A stretch of 64,000 bases of DNA from Promethearchaeota archaeon (GTDB lineage: Archaea; Asgardarchaeota; Lokiarchaeia; Sigynarchaeales; SOKP01), in NCBI GenBank assembly GCA_004524515.1, contig SDNV01000001.1:18074-82073 (forward strand), given 5' to 3'. This document shows, piece after piece, positions 8,868 to 18,601 of the stretch; within the stretch, counting starts at the first letter, position 1; every line of letters begins with the position of its first letter. The notes under the pieces were generated by a model. The model did not search any database and had not been told where the DNA came from. It worked only from the letters and a program-made list of their open reading frames with translations. The translations under genes were made by a program, and so were the position numbers.

Positions 8868-10250
8868 TTATTTCTCTAGTGCCTTTTTTTTCTCCTCATG
8901 TAACCTAAGAACTTCTTCTTTCACTCTATGCAAACGGTCTCCTTTCAAAGGATATTGGGTATATATAAGGATACCTATAAACATTACAATTCCAGGTATT
9001 AAGCTAATAAGAAGTCGAATACCCAATAATGCGGATTCTGGCTGGGTTGTTGCCCCGGCTTGAAATCCCGCCATTGAAAGAACAATAGCCATAGTAACAT
9101 AAGATAATGAGACTGAACCTTTAGCAATAAATGCTTGAATTCCTGAATACATTCCTTCCCTCCGTACCCCCGTTATAGTTTCATCCTCATCAATAACGTC
9201 AGCATAGAGAGTTTGTGGTAATAAGATTACTCCGGCAAAGCCTATACCCAAAATAGCTATGGCAATCATGAACATAATTAAATTGACAACAAAAAGTAAT
9301 ATAAAAAAGGAAATACCAAAAAGCATCATAGCCATCATAGTTGCTCTAACAGTTCCAACTCTTTGACTCAATTTATACCAAAGAAGGAGACAAGGGATCC
9401 CAGTAAGAAAAATAAAGAGTAAAGATATAGCTGTTTCTAATTCAGTCATCCCCAATATATATGTTGTAAAGAAAATAGCCGTCGCCGAGCCTATGACATA
9501 AGCAACGGAAATACATAACCATGCTATCGCTACAACTCGAAAAGCTTTATTTTTCAATGTAAACTTAAGAGCTTTGATGAATCCTAATGCCTCCTCTTTA
9601 TAAAATATCTCCCTTTCTTTAGTTACAGCCGTCGCAGTAAAAACTGAAATGGCCATTACTACACCAAGAATTGTCGCCATAAGTAACCAAGCCATGGCTG
9701 GAGAATACCCTGCTGCCCTCAAAATCCCTACAATAATAAGGGATAGAACATATCCTAATATAAGCGCTATAATATCAAAAAACTCCAAATATCCAGCAAT
9801 TTCTAAACGCTCATTAATATCAATAGTCATCTCAGGATATAAGGATCTATAAGAAAGAGCGACCATAGTGAACAACCATTCAAATATTAGCATAATTATC
9901 AAAAAATAAATGAAGATCATAAACCAATCATAAAAAGGATTCCACCAAAGAAGAATAAAGGAAATCACAAGCGGGACAGTGCCAAATATCATATATGGAC
10001 GCCTTCTTCCCCATCGAGTTTTTGTTTTATCGGAGATGTGCCCCATAATTGGGTCATTAAACATGTCCCAAATACCTAAAATTCCAAGAGCTATTCCAAT
10101 CCATATCGGATCTAAACCGATAACTGAGGCATAAAAGAAAAAAATATAGGTAGAAAAAGTCCAAGTTGCCAGTACAGTTCCCAAATATCCAAAACTATAA
10201 CCAATTTTGGTTTTTTTAGTTAAAATGCCTTCTTTTGCATTCTCGTTCAT
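8868..10250 (-). CDS. GPH-family (MFS_2) sugar:cation symporter
   Basis: 460 residues with about twelve hydrophobic membrane segments. The N-terminal half contains DMFNDPIMGHISDKTKTRWG followed by RRRPYM, the signature loop of the glycoside-pentoside-hexuronide:cation symporter family between helices 2 and 3. Such proteins take up sugars or glycosides with Na+ or H+; eukaryotic relatives carry lipids. A GTGA Shine-Dalgarno site stands seven bases before the ATG. The C-terminus is a charged cytoplasmic helix rich in Glu and Lys. It sits beside other genes for sugar-related enzymes (the Gfo/Idh oxidoreductase) but in opposite orientation. Substrate not predictable. Confidence 0.88.
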   Translation of the reverse strand: MNENAKEGILTKKTKIGYSFGYLGTVLATWTFSTYIFFFYASVIGLDPIWIGIALGILGIWDMFNDPIMGHISDKTKTRWGRRRPYMIFGTVPLVISFILLWWNPFYDWFMIFIYFLIIMLIFEWLFTMVALSYRSLYPEMTIDINERLEIAGYLEFFDIIALILGYVLSLIIVGILRAAGYSPAMAWLLMATILGVVMAISVFTATAVTKEREIFYKEEALGFIKALKFTLKNKAFRVVAIAWLCISVAYVIGSATAIFFTTYILGMTELETAISLLFIFLTGIPCLLLWYKLSQRVGTVRATMMAMMLFGISFFILLFVVNLIMFMIAIAILGIGFAGVILLPQTLYADVIDEDETITGVRREGMYSGIQAFIAKGSVSLSYVTMAIVLSMAGFQAGATTQPESALLGIRLLISLIPGIVMFIGILIYTQYPLKGDRLHRVKEEVLRLHEEKKKALEK

Positions 10251-10418
10251 AATTCTTTCACTTTAATTTTTTATTTATATCATTAAATGATTAATTATAT
10301 TGAGAATTTCTTTATTTTGATATATATACATTAACTGTTGTGATAAAAGAAAAAGAATTCTATCTTTTCAAAAAATAGATAGTAAAGGATGATTAATTTT
10401 CTTCATTTCTAATCAAAA

Positions 10419-11141
10419 TTATAAAGAAAATTTGACCACACCGTATATAGCTAATATTAATCCCATGGTATTTAAACTTAGAGATAACGCATATAAGAAA
10501 ACTCGAATTTCAGTTCCGAATACGATTTCTAACTGTATTAAAATTGTTTCAACCAATAAGGCAGAACCGATAGCATAAACAAAAACCCCTAAAGCAATTA
10601 AATAACAAGCTATACGTAATCCTGGATTTCTCTTACCCATATTAAAGAAAATAATGGTCATTATAACCGCTACAATATTACCGACTAATCCTAACATAGT
10701 AATGAATTCGAAATCTTCTGGTTCAGAAACGGGCCATAAAAATTGAATAATGGCAACTAATAATATAATATAGGCAAGAATTCCTTTAAATCTAAACTTG
10801 AATACTTCTTTTCCAATCACATGTAAGACCAACGTAAAACCAATCAAGCTGATTAAGGAAGCCAATTTCCAAATGAATACAAATGGATAGAGATGATATT
10901 TATTTGGATCAAAGTGTGTTAAATTAAAATTAAAATGCGCAAATATTAGAAGCGAAACAGATAAACTTACCAATAAAATGAATGCACTAAACAAAAAATC
11001 AAATTGAACAGTTCCCGTATCTTTTTTCTTATTTAAAATTTTATTTAGTAAATAAACCGAAAGTAATAATTGAGTTATTAAAAGTATGATCGTAAAAGCT
11101 ATCCTTAATAAAAAATCAACACTATTTGGGTCAGAGGTCAT
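10419..11141 (-). CDS. seven-helix membrane protein of unknown function
   Basis: 240 residues, with about seven hydrophobic helices and the N-terminus outside or lumenal by charge (Lys/Arg-rich loops after helix 1 and in the middle). The pattern of helices separated by short loops recalls the 7-TM sensor or rhodopsin-like organisation, but there is no retinal lysine motif that I can recognise and no soluble effector domain. An ATG start follows an AT-rich leader. It is followed, in the same direction, by the GPH transporter 168 bases downstream, so co-transcription is possible. Unknown role; may be lineage-specific. Confidence 0.6.
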   Translation of the reverse strand: MTSDPNSVDFLLRIAFTIILLITQLLLSVYLLNKILNKKKDTGTVQFDFLFSAFILLVSLSVSLLIFAHFNFNLTHFDPNKYHLYPFVFIWKLASLISLIGFTLVLHVIGKEVFKFRFKGILAYIILLVAIIQFLWPVSEPEDFEFITMLGLVGNIVAVIMTIIFFNMGKRNPGLRIACYLIALGVFVYAIGSALLVETILIQLEIVFGTEIRVFLYALSLSLNTMGLILAIYGVVKFSL

Positions 11142-11300
11142 ATTTGCTTTTTTATCTCTAATTTATTTAGTTATACTAAAATAATTTAACTATAACTTTA
11201 TAGTTTAATAATATAAGATTATATCATTTCCATTCTGGAACATTTTTTGAGAATTATTTTTCAATTAAGGTTAAATCCTTAAAATTCTATTAGTAAATTG

Positions 11301-12635
11301 ATGGCTTCAATAAATGTTAATCCGATCCGATCTTTAAAAGGGGAAATTGTAGCGCCTCCCTCCAAAAGTTATTCTCATAGGGCTTTTATAGCAGCAAGCC
11401 TCGCTGAAGGAGTATCAATCATAAAAAATCCCCTAACCTTAGGCGATGTAGAAATTACTATTGAGATTTTACGATTATTAGGTGTAAAGGTTCTAAAGCA
11501 ACAAGATGATAGATATATTATTGAAAAAATTCAGAATTCTTTCTCACCTTATAAAGAAAATATTGATTGTAGAAATTCAGGTACTTCTGTGAGAATTTTT
11601 AGTGCTTTAAGTCTTTTAGTTGAAGGAGGGTTAACATTTAAGGGGGAATTTTTTAAAAGAAATCGTCCCATACTCCCCCTTTTAAAAGCTTTAGAAGCAT
11701 TAGGAGCAGAATATCATATTTCTGAAAATGAATTAACCGTTAAACGCCTCACTAATAAATGTGATTTAGTTAAAATTCCGGGAGATATTAGCTCCCAATT
11801 TATAACTGCATTACTTTTCGTCAGCACATTATTAAAATGTAATGAGAATGATGATAAAGACGGGATCGAGATTGAAATAACAACCCCCTTGGTTTCTTAC
11901 CCATATGTTAAAATTACATTGGATGTTCTCTCTTCATTTGGAATAAATATCCTAGAAGATCTTACCCCTGAGAAGAAAGGCAAGTATTATATCCCTTATG
12001 GACAAAAATATAGACCGCAGGTATATACCATCCCAGCAGATTTCTCATCCGCAGCATTTATTATCGCCGCTGCTGCTTTATCTCCACAGGATTCGAACGT
12101 AATTATTAATAATCTAAATCCTTTGAGTCCGCAGGGAGATAAACAAATACTCGATATTTTGCAAAAAATGGGAGCGGAATTACAAGTTAATGAACCTAAA
12201 CATCAAGTGATTATTCGCGGGAACACTTCAAATTACCCTCTACAGGGAATAGAGGTTGATTGTAAAGAAATCCCAGATTTATTTCCAATCATGTGTGTCC
12301 TTGGTGCTCTTGCGAAAGGAAAAACAACACTGTATAATGCTTCGAACTTACGATTTAAAGAATGTGATAGGATTTCTGTTATGGCAAGAGAATTAACAAA
12401 GATGGGGGTTAAACTTGAAGAAGAAAAGGATAAATTAACAATTTATCAAAGCAATTTAATAGGAACTGAAATAGATCCTCAAAAAGATCATAGAATCGCA
12501 ATGGCTTGTATCATTGCGGCACTCTATTCAAATAAAAGTTCTAAAATCAACCAAGTTGAAGTTATAAATGATTCCTATCCCAATTTCATAAAAGATTTAA
12601 ATCAACTCGGAGCGCATATAGAATCCATAAAATAA
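11301..12635 (+). CDS. aroA: 3-phosphoshikimate 1-carboxyvinyltransferase (EPSP synthase)
   Basis: About 444 residues. Transfers enolpyruvyl from PEP to shikimate-3-phosphate in the cytoplasm. Key elements are PPSKSYSHRAFIAASLA (substrate-binding Lys, Ser, Arg), NSGTSVRIF (PEP-binding loop), DCKEIPDLFP containing the catalytic Asp, RFKECDR, and DHRIAMA near the end. ATG 11301 directly follows an in-frame TTG at 11298; the ATG is taken as start. Standing alone on the plus strand, it converges with the ribosomal block. It supplies the substrate for AroC, encoded at 7616. Length normal, all motifs intact. Confidence 0.96.
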   Translation: MASINVNPIRSLKGEIVAPPSKSYSHRAFIAASLAEGVSIIKNPLTLGDVEITIEILRLLGVKVLKQQDDRYIIEKIQNSFSPYKENIDCRNSGTSVRIFSALSLLVEGGLTFKGEFFKRNRPILPLLKALEALGAEYHISENELTVKRLTNKCDLVKIPGDISSQFITALLFVSTLLKCNENDDKDGIEIEITTPLVSYPYVKITLDVLSSFGINILEDLTPEKKGKYYIPYGQKYRPQVYTIPADFSSAAFIIAAAALSPQDSNVIINNLNPLSPQGDKQILDILQKMGAELQVNEPKHQVIIRGNTSNYPLQGIEVDCKEIPDLFPIMCVLGALAKGKTTLYNASNLRFKECDRISVMARELTKMGVKLEEEKDKLTIYQSNLIGTEIDPQKDHRIAMACIIAALYSNKSSKINQVEVINDSYPNFIKDLNQLGAHIESIK

Positions 12636-12717
12636 CTGTTTATAGATCTAAATAGTGCAGAAATAGAATTATTGTATTTTTTAAAAGATTGAACTAATTA
12701 TTGGGGCTGAAAGGAGT

Positions 12718-13134
12718 TTAGCGGAATGATTTTTGACGTCTTGCCCGAGCAGATTTACCCCCAAACTTTTTTGGTTCAGTTCTTCTTGAATCTCCGCTCA
12801 GTAGCGCATTATCATATTCTCTAAAAAGTCTCTCTATTGTTTTTGTTCCTAAAAATTTATATATCGCTTTCGCAATCGCTATCCGAACCGCATCTGTTTG
12901 ACTCATTTTACCTCCCCCTTTAACTCGTATTTTAATATCACATTTTTCTAATTTGGGATTATCTGCTACTTCTAAAACTTCCTGTATCCGGTATCGTGCG
13001 ATTTCTGGTTCGTATATATGTAGAGGAACATTATTTATTTTTATCTGCCCCTTTGCGGGATATTTTAACACCGCTCTAGCAATTGCCGTTTTTCTTTTTC
13101 CTGATGATTGTATGTGTTTTACTTTTTCAGACAT
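12718..13134 (-). CDS. rps9: 30S ribosomal protein S9 (uS9)
   Basis: 138 residues. The start reads SSGKRKTAIARAVLKYPAKG, and the C-terminus ends in KSARARRQKSFR, the basic tail of uS9 that reaches into the P-site. GGKMSQTDAVRIAIAKA is the conserved middle. It begins four bases after the L13 stop, so the two are translationally linked, with GCGTGA before the ATG. Last gene of the rpo3-L18e-L13-S9 block; in many archaea rpoN follows S9, but here the block stops and aroA converges. Confidence 0.97.
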   Translation of the reverse strand: MSEKVKHIQSSGKRKTAIARAVLKYPAKGQIKINNVPLHIYEPEIARYRIQEVLEVADNPKLEKCDIKIRVKGGGKMSQTDAVRIAIAKAIYKFLGTKTIERLFREYDNALLSGDSRRTEPKKFGGKSARARRQKSFR

Positions 13135-13138
13135 TTAT

Positions 13139-13609
13139 TCACGCCTCAATTTCTTTTTTTTTCCAGCCAATTCTAGTACATAGATTTTCTAAGGTAATAA
13201 ATTTATTATAATAGGATAAACGAGTTTTATCTGCATTAGAAATCTCCATTGGCTTTAAATTCTTGTACCTTTGCTTAAAGCGCTCAGGAATATCTCCAAT
13301 ATACACATGAACGCGTTTTAATGCTTCTTTACCACGTAATTTTTTCCTTGGAAGCATTTTTTTAATAGCATTTCTCATAAAAGTATCCGGTCTTCGAGGC
13401 CAATAAGGACCCCTCCGGGGATTAGTTGCAGTACTTATATTGAGTTTTGCTAAGAAATTTTCATGGATATTACTCTTGGATCCACTAATTATGGCATCCT
13501 TAGCATTAATAATAACAATATTTTCTCCTAAAAGTGCCTTTTTAGCAATCTGACTACAAAAACGACCAAAGATTTTATCTTTCGCATCTATTAGCTGATA
13601 TTCGATCAT
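13139..13609 (-). CDS. rpl13: 50S ribosomal protein L13 (uL13)
   Basis: 156 residues. Recognised by the GRFCSQIAKKALLGENIVIINA beginning (shortened), the GPYWPRRPDTFMRNAIKKML core and KRVHVYIGDIPE. It is an early-assembling protein of the large subunit. Located between L18e and S9, as in the usual archaeal order, with short spacers. The C-terminus carries a basic Trp-Lys-Lys tail. No anomalies. Confidence 0.96.
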   Translation of the reverse strand: MIEYQLIDAKDKIFGRFCSQIAKKALLGENIVIINAKDAIISGSKSNIHENFLAKLNISTATNPRRGPYWPRRPDTFMRNAIKKMLPRKKLRGKEALKRVHVYIGDIPERFKQRYKNLKPMEISNADKTRLSYYNKFITLENLCTRIGWKKKEIEA

Positions 13610-13632
13610 TTTTTAACAATCCCTTTTATTTT

Positions 13633-13989
13633 TTAATAAAAGACTTTAATTCCACTTCCTCGAGGATTTTGTTCTAATAAGTCTTCTATAGTGATTAATT
13701 TGCTTCCCGAAGCTTCAATTTTTTTTTGTGCGGATTTTGAAGTACTCAAACATGCTATCGTAAGTTTATGATTCAATTCTCCAATCCCTAAAACTTTACC
13801 GGGTATTACAACGACATCATTGTTTTTTGTTTTCTTATTTATACGATACAAATTCGCTTCAATTCTATTCTTTCTTGGACCAGATAATTTTTTGGAAACC
13901 TTTCTCCATATTCTCCTTTTTGTTTTATGTAAATCTCTTATTAATTTCCTGTTATAATAGTCACTTGGTCCTAAAATCTTATGCGACAT
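13633..13989 (-). CDS. rpl18e: 50S ribosomal protein L18e (eL18)
   Basis: 118 residues, normal for the archaeal protein. NRIEANLYRINKKTKNNDVVV and the later VPGKVLGIGE (VIPGKVLGIGELNHKLTIA shortened) are eL18 hallmarks. The protein is shared only by archaea and eukaryotes. It begins 44 bases after the Rpo3 stop and precedes L13, the standard archaeal gene order. Confidence 0.95.
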   Translation of the reverse strand: MSHKILGPSDYYNRKLIRDLHKTKRRIWRKVSKKLSGPRKNRIEANLYRINKKTKNNDVVVIPGKVLGIGELNHKLTIACLSTSKSAQKKIEASGSKLITIEDLLEQNPRGSGIKVFY

Positions 13990-14033
13990 TTTAATTCTTT
14001 AAATTCATTATGATTTAATAAATTTTTTATCGT

Positions 14034-14861
14034 CTATTCAGATATTTCAATCTCTTCCAGTTTTTTAGCAAATTCATCTATTTTGTTTAAAAAGATCTCA
14101 AAAGTTTTTTTAAGAAGAACATTAAAGGGAAGCACTCCATCACTCTCTATTGAAAAAATATAAGTATCGTCTTTCCAATTAACATTTATTTTACCATTAG
14201 AATTTTGTTCGCATGCTTTGCATAAGGTGCACGTTTTCCAATAGTCATCTTTTAATTTTAATTTTTTATTAGATAATTCAAACAACTTTTCCGGGCATAA
14301 TTTTACAATAAGCTCCTGTTCTTCTTTATCCGTGATTTTAGAATCATCAAATTCAATTAATGGATAATATCTATAAGCACAGTTTGAAACAGCTGAAAAT
14401 TTGGCGTGATCTTTTCCTCTTCCGAGAATAGCATAAGCTTCAATGATTACTTTTGAATTTTTATCTATTCTTAAAATAGGAATTTCAGGATTCACCGGTA
14501 TTACATCCGGATCATTAGAGTTTAAATCTCCAGAAGAAATAGTAATTGGTTTATTTGAAGTATTCGTCATTTCACAAGTTAAAGATACTTGACAAAGACT
14601 ACATCCATAACCTCCACATTCACAATCTCGTGGGAGATTATAATTTTTCAAATTGGTCTTTAAAGGAATTAATCCCAACCTATGAGCAACTATTTCATCA
14701 TAAAGAGGTGAGTCATTTTTTAAAATAATAACTTCATCTATTGCCATTACGGGAATTTCAGTAAGTATTATGTGCCTTAGAGCATTCACCATTTCAATAG
14801 AAATTCCTTCTAAAATTAAAATTAGCTTGTGGTCGCTTTGTTCTAGAACTTCAAGGGTCAT
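14034..14861 (-). CDS. rpo3: DNA-directed RNA polymerase subunit Rpo3 (RpoD)
   Basis: About 275 residues; homologue of bacterial alpha and eukaryotic Rpb3. The alpha-like motif NALRHIILTEIPVMAIDEV is followed by HRLGLIPLKT. There is a Cys cluster CECGGYGCSLC (metal site) and a second one, CTLCKAC, in domain 3, where some archaea hold a 4Fe-4S cluster; only three Cys are close together, so cluster binding is uncertain. I start at ATG 14861 (MTLEVLEQ), while an in-frame TTG at 14870 would add three residues. First gene of the block; normally S13, S4 and S11 precede it, but here about 100 AT-rich bases and glyA do. Confidence 0.94.
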   Translation of the reverse strand: MTLEVLEQSDHKLILILEGISIEMVNALRHIILTEIPVMAIDEVIILKNDSPLYDEIVAHRLGLIPLKTNLKNYNLPRDCECGGYGCSLCQVSLTCEMTNTSNKPITISSGDLNSNDPDVIPVNPEIPILRIDKNSKVIIEAYAILGRGKDHAKFSAVSNCAYRYYPLIEFDDSKITDKEEQELIVKLCPEKLFELSNKKLKLKDDYWKTCTLCKACEQNSNGKINVNWKDDTYIFSIESDGVLPFNVLLKKTFEIFLNKIDEFAKKLEEIEISE

Positions 14862-14967
14862 AATTTTCAAAAACTCGAATTTTCATTACAAAATAAGGAT
14901 AATATTTAAAAATTACCATTAAAGATAAGTTTTATCATTATCTAGGGGAGAAGCTAAAGAAAATAAT

Positions 14968-16332
14968 TTAATAGAATTTTAAATACTCATAGGCTTTATT
15001 GGGATTTTGAAAACAATATTTGACTTCTTGAAAACTCTTTCTGAATTCAGCCACTTCCTCTTTTACTACTTTTGGATTCTTTTTGTCTACTATTAGTTGT
15101 TTAAAAAAATTCGCAATGTCAATCATCTCAGATTTCCCCATTCCAAGACGAGTAATCTCAGCTGTTCCAAGACGTAGACCGCCAGGATTCATGTAATGCC
15201 TTGGTTTTGTTGTCCCTCCTTCACCTCCCGGTCCACCACCACCTCTGATATCCCATGGTAAGAGATTACGATTGATAATAATATTAGCACTCTCAAGCAA
15301 ACGTTCGATATCTCCGCCCAAACCGACGTTTTTTTCGAACATCCCGATATCCACCACTATTTGATGCGATTCGGTAAATCCAAGATGTTCACATAACACT
15401 TTAAATCCCTGTGCACTTAATGCTTCTGCAAATGCTTTTGCGTTTTCAATTACTCTTTTATGATATTCTTTTCCGAATTCCATCATTTCTGCTACTGCTA
15501 CAGCTAATCCCGCGATATTATGTAAATGATGATTTGAAAATAATGCAGGAAAAGCAGCATTTTTCAGTGTATCAATTAAATCATCCCTATCTGAAAGTAC
15601 TGCTCCTGTCTGAGGACCAGGTAACGTTTTATGGCAACTTAAAGAAACCGCATCAGCCCCTTCACGCATAGGATCCTGGAAATACCCTGAACCTATTAAA
15701 CCCGCTACATGAGCAGCATCATACCCAATGTAAGCATCTACTTCTTTAGCAACATCACTCAATTCTTTAACAGGATGAGGAAATAAAAATACAGAAGCAC
15801 CAAAAAGAACCATCTCAGGTTTGAATTTTCTAATAATTTTTGCGGAACCATCAGGATCGATATTCATATTTTCCTCATCAAACGCAAGATATTCAATTTC
15901 TAAACCTCTTACAGTTCCTGCGGTCCCATATATTTTTCGACCTGAAGACGCCTGATATGGAGCATGGGAAATATGGCCGCCTTTAGGAATAGGCATAGCG
16001 CACATTTTTCCATTATTTCTTGATGTGAAAGCATTGTATAAAACCAGATTTGCCATGACTCCAGAGATTGGGCGAACATCAGCGAAACAACATTGATAAT
16101 AGTCCTTCATTAAATCCATGCACATCTGTTCTATCATGTCAATATACTTGCAGCCTGCATATACTCTCTCCCCTACCCACCCTTCAGCATATCGATGAGA
16201 AAAATCACAATTGCAAGCTTCATTAACCGCAGGGCTTGTTACATTTTCACTTGCTATTAAGGGTATAGCCTTTTGGATTTCATTGTGATGCTCCATTAAA
16301 ATACTACGTATCTCTTCAACCTTTTTGCTCAT
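14968..16332 (-). CDS. glyA: serine hydroxymethyltransferase
   Basis: 454 residues, PLP-dependent. Interconverts serine and glycine, moving a one-carbon unit to a pterin (tetrahydrofolate or a methanopterin analogue). SLSCHKTLPGPQTG holds the PLP lysine; YDAAHVAGL is the cofactor-binding Asp-His element, and GTAEITRLGM is near the end. The glycine-rich RGGGGPGGEGGTTKP segment is an expanded loop before the last domain. It fits with the MetF genes later in the window, which also use C1-pterins. ATG start. No operon partners. Confidence 0.93.
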   Translation of the reverse strand: MSKKVEEIRSILMEHHNEIQKAIPLIASENVTSPAVNEACNCDFSHRYAEGWVGERVYAGCKYIDMIEQMCMDLMKDYYQCCFADVRPISGVMANLVLYNAFTSRNNGKMCAMPIPKGGHISHAPYQASSGRKIYGTAGTVRGLEIEYLAFDEENMNIDPDGSAKIIRKFKPEMVLFGASVFLFPHPVKELSDVAKEVDAYIGYDAAHVAGLIGSGYFQDPMREGADAVSLSCHKTLPGPQTGAVLSDRDDLIDTLKNAAFPALFSNHHLHNIAGLAVAVAEMMEFGKEYHKRVIENAKAFAEALSAQGFKVLCEHLGFTESHQIVVDIGMFEKNVGLGGDIERLLESANIIINRNLLPWDIRGGGGPGGEGGTTKPRHYMNPGGLRLGTAEITRLGMGKSEMIDIANFFKQLIVDKKNPKVVKEEVAEFRKSFQEVKYCFQNPNKAYEYLKFY

Positions 16333-16514
16333 GTTAAATCATTCAATTTTTATTTAGTTAAGTTGCAATACAAAATGTTATTCTAAATTAATATTTTTTT
16401 AATACATGATTGATATATTTGTGGGTTTCAAACCTATTTTATAATGGTTTTATCAAAACCTTGATTTAATAAGCTACAGAAAAATTAATACCATTAAATA
16501 ATGAAATTTTTATA

Positions 16515-17438
16515 TTATTTTCCCTGCTCTAAAATAAGTCTAGCTTCAAAAAGATTTAATTTTTTCCCTGCTTTCTGTTTTTCTAAAGCAGTAGCAAGCT
16601 TATCTTGCTTAATTTTTTCCAGTAATTCCTTATCTTTACTTGGGGGGCGATATCCCGATTTCGGTGGCCTTTTTCCCCCTCTCTTCCCTCTGGGTTTGTA
16701 AGGTCTTCTGCCTTTATCAAGTCTCTTTTTTTGGCTCATCGCCTCTAGGAATTGAAAATGGTATCGATCTGCCGCTTTCTTATTTTCAATGAGTTCTTCT
16801 TCCATCTGCTTTTTTTGGTCTTTTAAATCATTCGCCTTCTGATAGAGTTCTTGCATTTTCGAATGATTCTTTTGACTTTTATTTGACCATTTATTTAACT
16901 GTTCGTAAATTTTATTTAAATTAATCTTAACAATTTCAATTTTTCGCTCAATTTTATAGGAACCATCATTCTGTTGAGCGACCAACTGCTCATTTTTTTT
17001 TTCTGCTAATTCTTTAATTTTATCTACTATCTCATTTTCTTCCGTAATATTTAAAGAGTCGGTTTCGATTCTACGTTCCAGATTTTCTATTTTACGATCA
17101 ATCTGTTTAATAGACATAAAACGTTTTACATTGTCTTTACCTGGTGAATGCTTTCGAACTTTATTTTTTTCTTCAATAAGACTATCTAAAAGATTCTTAT
17201 ATTCTATTTTTTTTTTCTTTAATAATTTTACCTTACTATTCCAATAATCTCGCTTTTTTTTATAGACATCCCGAGCTGTTTTTAAGGAATTATTAATTTC
17301 AACTTCTATATCTTGTAAACTGTTGATATATTCCTTAGTCTTTTTATTTAATTCATCTCGTTTAGTTCTATAATCTTCTATTTTTTCTTGAAGATCCCTA
17401 TAAGAAACTCGAGATTTATTGGTTATATCTTTACTCAT
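16515..17438 (-). CDS. archaeal coiled-coil protein (COG1340-like)
   Basis: 307 residues, almost entirely charged heptad-like helix for residues 10-230, rich in Lys and Glu, then a basic Gly/Arg/Pro linker (RRPYKPRGKRGGKRPPKSGY) and a short C-terminal helix ending in LFEARLILEQGK. That plan matches the widespread archaeal COG1340 proteins, of unknown role but found near translation genes. No membrane segment. The basic linker could bind RNA. It is located between glyA and trmI, with its own 190-base AT-rich upstream region. Family assignment moderately sure. Confidence 0.72.
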   Translation of the reverse strand: MSKDITNKSRVSYRDLQEKIEDYRTKRDELNKKTKEYINSLQDIEVEINNSLKTARDVYKKKRDYWNSKVKLLKKKKIEYKNLLDSLIEEKNKVRKHSPGKDNVKRFMSIKQIDRKIENLERRIETDSLNITEENEIVDKIKELAEKKNEQLVAQQNDGSYKIERKIEIVKINLNKIYEQLNKWSNKSQKNHSKMQELYQKANDLKDQKKQMEEELIENKKAADRYHFQFLEAMSQKKRLDKGRRPYKPRGKRGGKRPPKSGYRPPSKDKELLEKIKQDKLATALEKQKAGKKLNLFEARLILEQGK

Positions 17439-17628
17439 GAATTAATTCATTAGAAAATATATATAAAAAAGATTTTTATAGATAAGTGTAATTCATTTTT
17501 TTTTTTATATTTTATTTTTTTAGATTATTCAAAATTCAATTTTTAATATTTTTCACTTTCAATCGTAAAAAATTTAAGATGTATCCTAATAGAAGAAAAT
17601 AGGAATGAACTAAAATAATAATTAAATT

Positions 17629-18501
17629 ATGAAAACGGAATTAATAAAAGCTAACGATTTAATATTTTTAATACTTGATGATCGAAGAAGATGGTTAGTC
17701 CAAGTAAAACCTGGGGGAGAATTTCACACGCATAAAGGAATTATTGAATTTGATGACATTATCGGAAAATCATTTGGTTCGTGCGTGTTTTCTAAACCCC
17801 TCTCAAGTCAGGGTTATAAATTCTATGTTTTTAGGCCGTTACCCTCCGATTATATACTTTATATGAGTAGAAAAACCCAAATTATTTACCCTAAAGATGC
17901 AGGATTATTATTACTTTATACCGGGATTGGACCTGGGAGTATTGTAATAGAAGCAGGGTGTGGTTCAGGCGCTTTAACTTGTATTTTAGGAAGTTATGTT
18001 AAGCCAAATGGTCATATCTATTCCTATGACGTCCGGGAAAAATCATTAAAAAGAGCGAGTAAAAATATTATCAGGGCGAATTTGCAAGATATAGTTACCA
18101 TACAATATGGAGATATTATTAAAGATGCTTTACATCATAGTCAGGTTGATTCAATTGTTTTAGATATGGCAACGCCTTGGGAAGCTATTGAAAATATTAA
18201 GGGATCTTTGAAACTTAGTGGGACAATAGCATCTTTCTCTCCTACTATAGAACAAGTTAAAAAAACTACTTTTGCCTTAAAGCAAAATGAGTTTTGCGAA
18301 ATCAATACTTATGAATTAATTAAAAGAAAAATTCAAGTAAAAGAAAATGCCACGCGCCCGGAAGTCAGAATGATAGGCCATTCGGGATATTTAACTTTTG
18401 GAAGGAAATTTAAAGACATTAAAAATCCTTATCGAGAAATTAAACCAAAAAAAAAGGAAATAATTAATCTCGCAGGAATGCCTCTGAGAAGTGAAGAATA
18501 A
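17629..18501 (+). CDS. trmI: tRNA (adenine-N1)-methyltransferase TrmI
   Basis: 290 residues. The N-terminal beta domain (about 1-90) precedes a Rossmann methyltransferase domain. SAM motif I is VIEAGCGSGALT, then SYDVREKSLKRASKNI. VDSIVLDMATPWEAI fits motif IV, VLDxxxPW, of the TrmI/Trm61 family. The archaeal enzyme methylates A57/A58 in the T-loop of tRNA. The gene is monocistronic with an AT-rich upstream region and an ATG start. Length normal for archaeal TrmI. Confidence 0.93.
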   Translation: MKTELIKANDLIFLILDDRRRWLVQVKPGGEFHTHKGIIEFDDIIGKSFGSCVFSKPLSSQGYKFYVFRPLPSDYILYMSRKTQIIYPKDAGLLLLYTGIGPGSIVIEAGCGSGALTCILGSYVKPNGHIYSYDVREKSLKRASKNIIRANLQDIVTIQYGDIIKDALHHSQVDSIVLDMATPWEAIENIKGSLKLSGTIASFSPTIEQVKKTTFALKQNEFCEINTYELIKRKIQVKENATRPEVRMIGHSGYLTFGRKFKDIKNPYREIKPKKKEIINLAGMPLRSEE

Positions 18502-18601
18502 AGCTATTTTCCCATTTAAAGATCTATTTTTAACTACTTTTGAAGTTTTTAATCTAATTTATTAGTTCTTGTTTTTCAAAATTAGTCTGATAAACCAGAA
18601 T

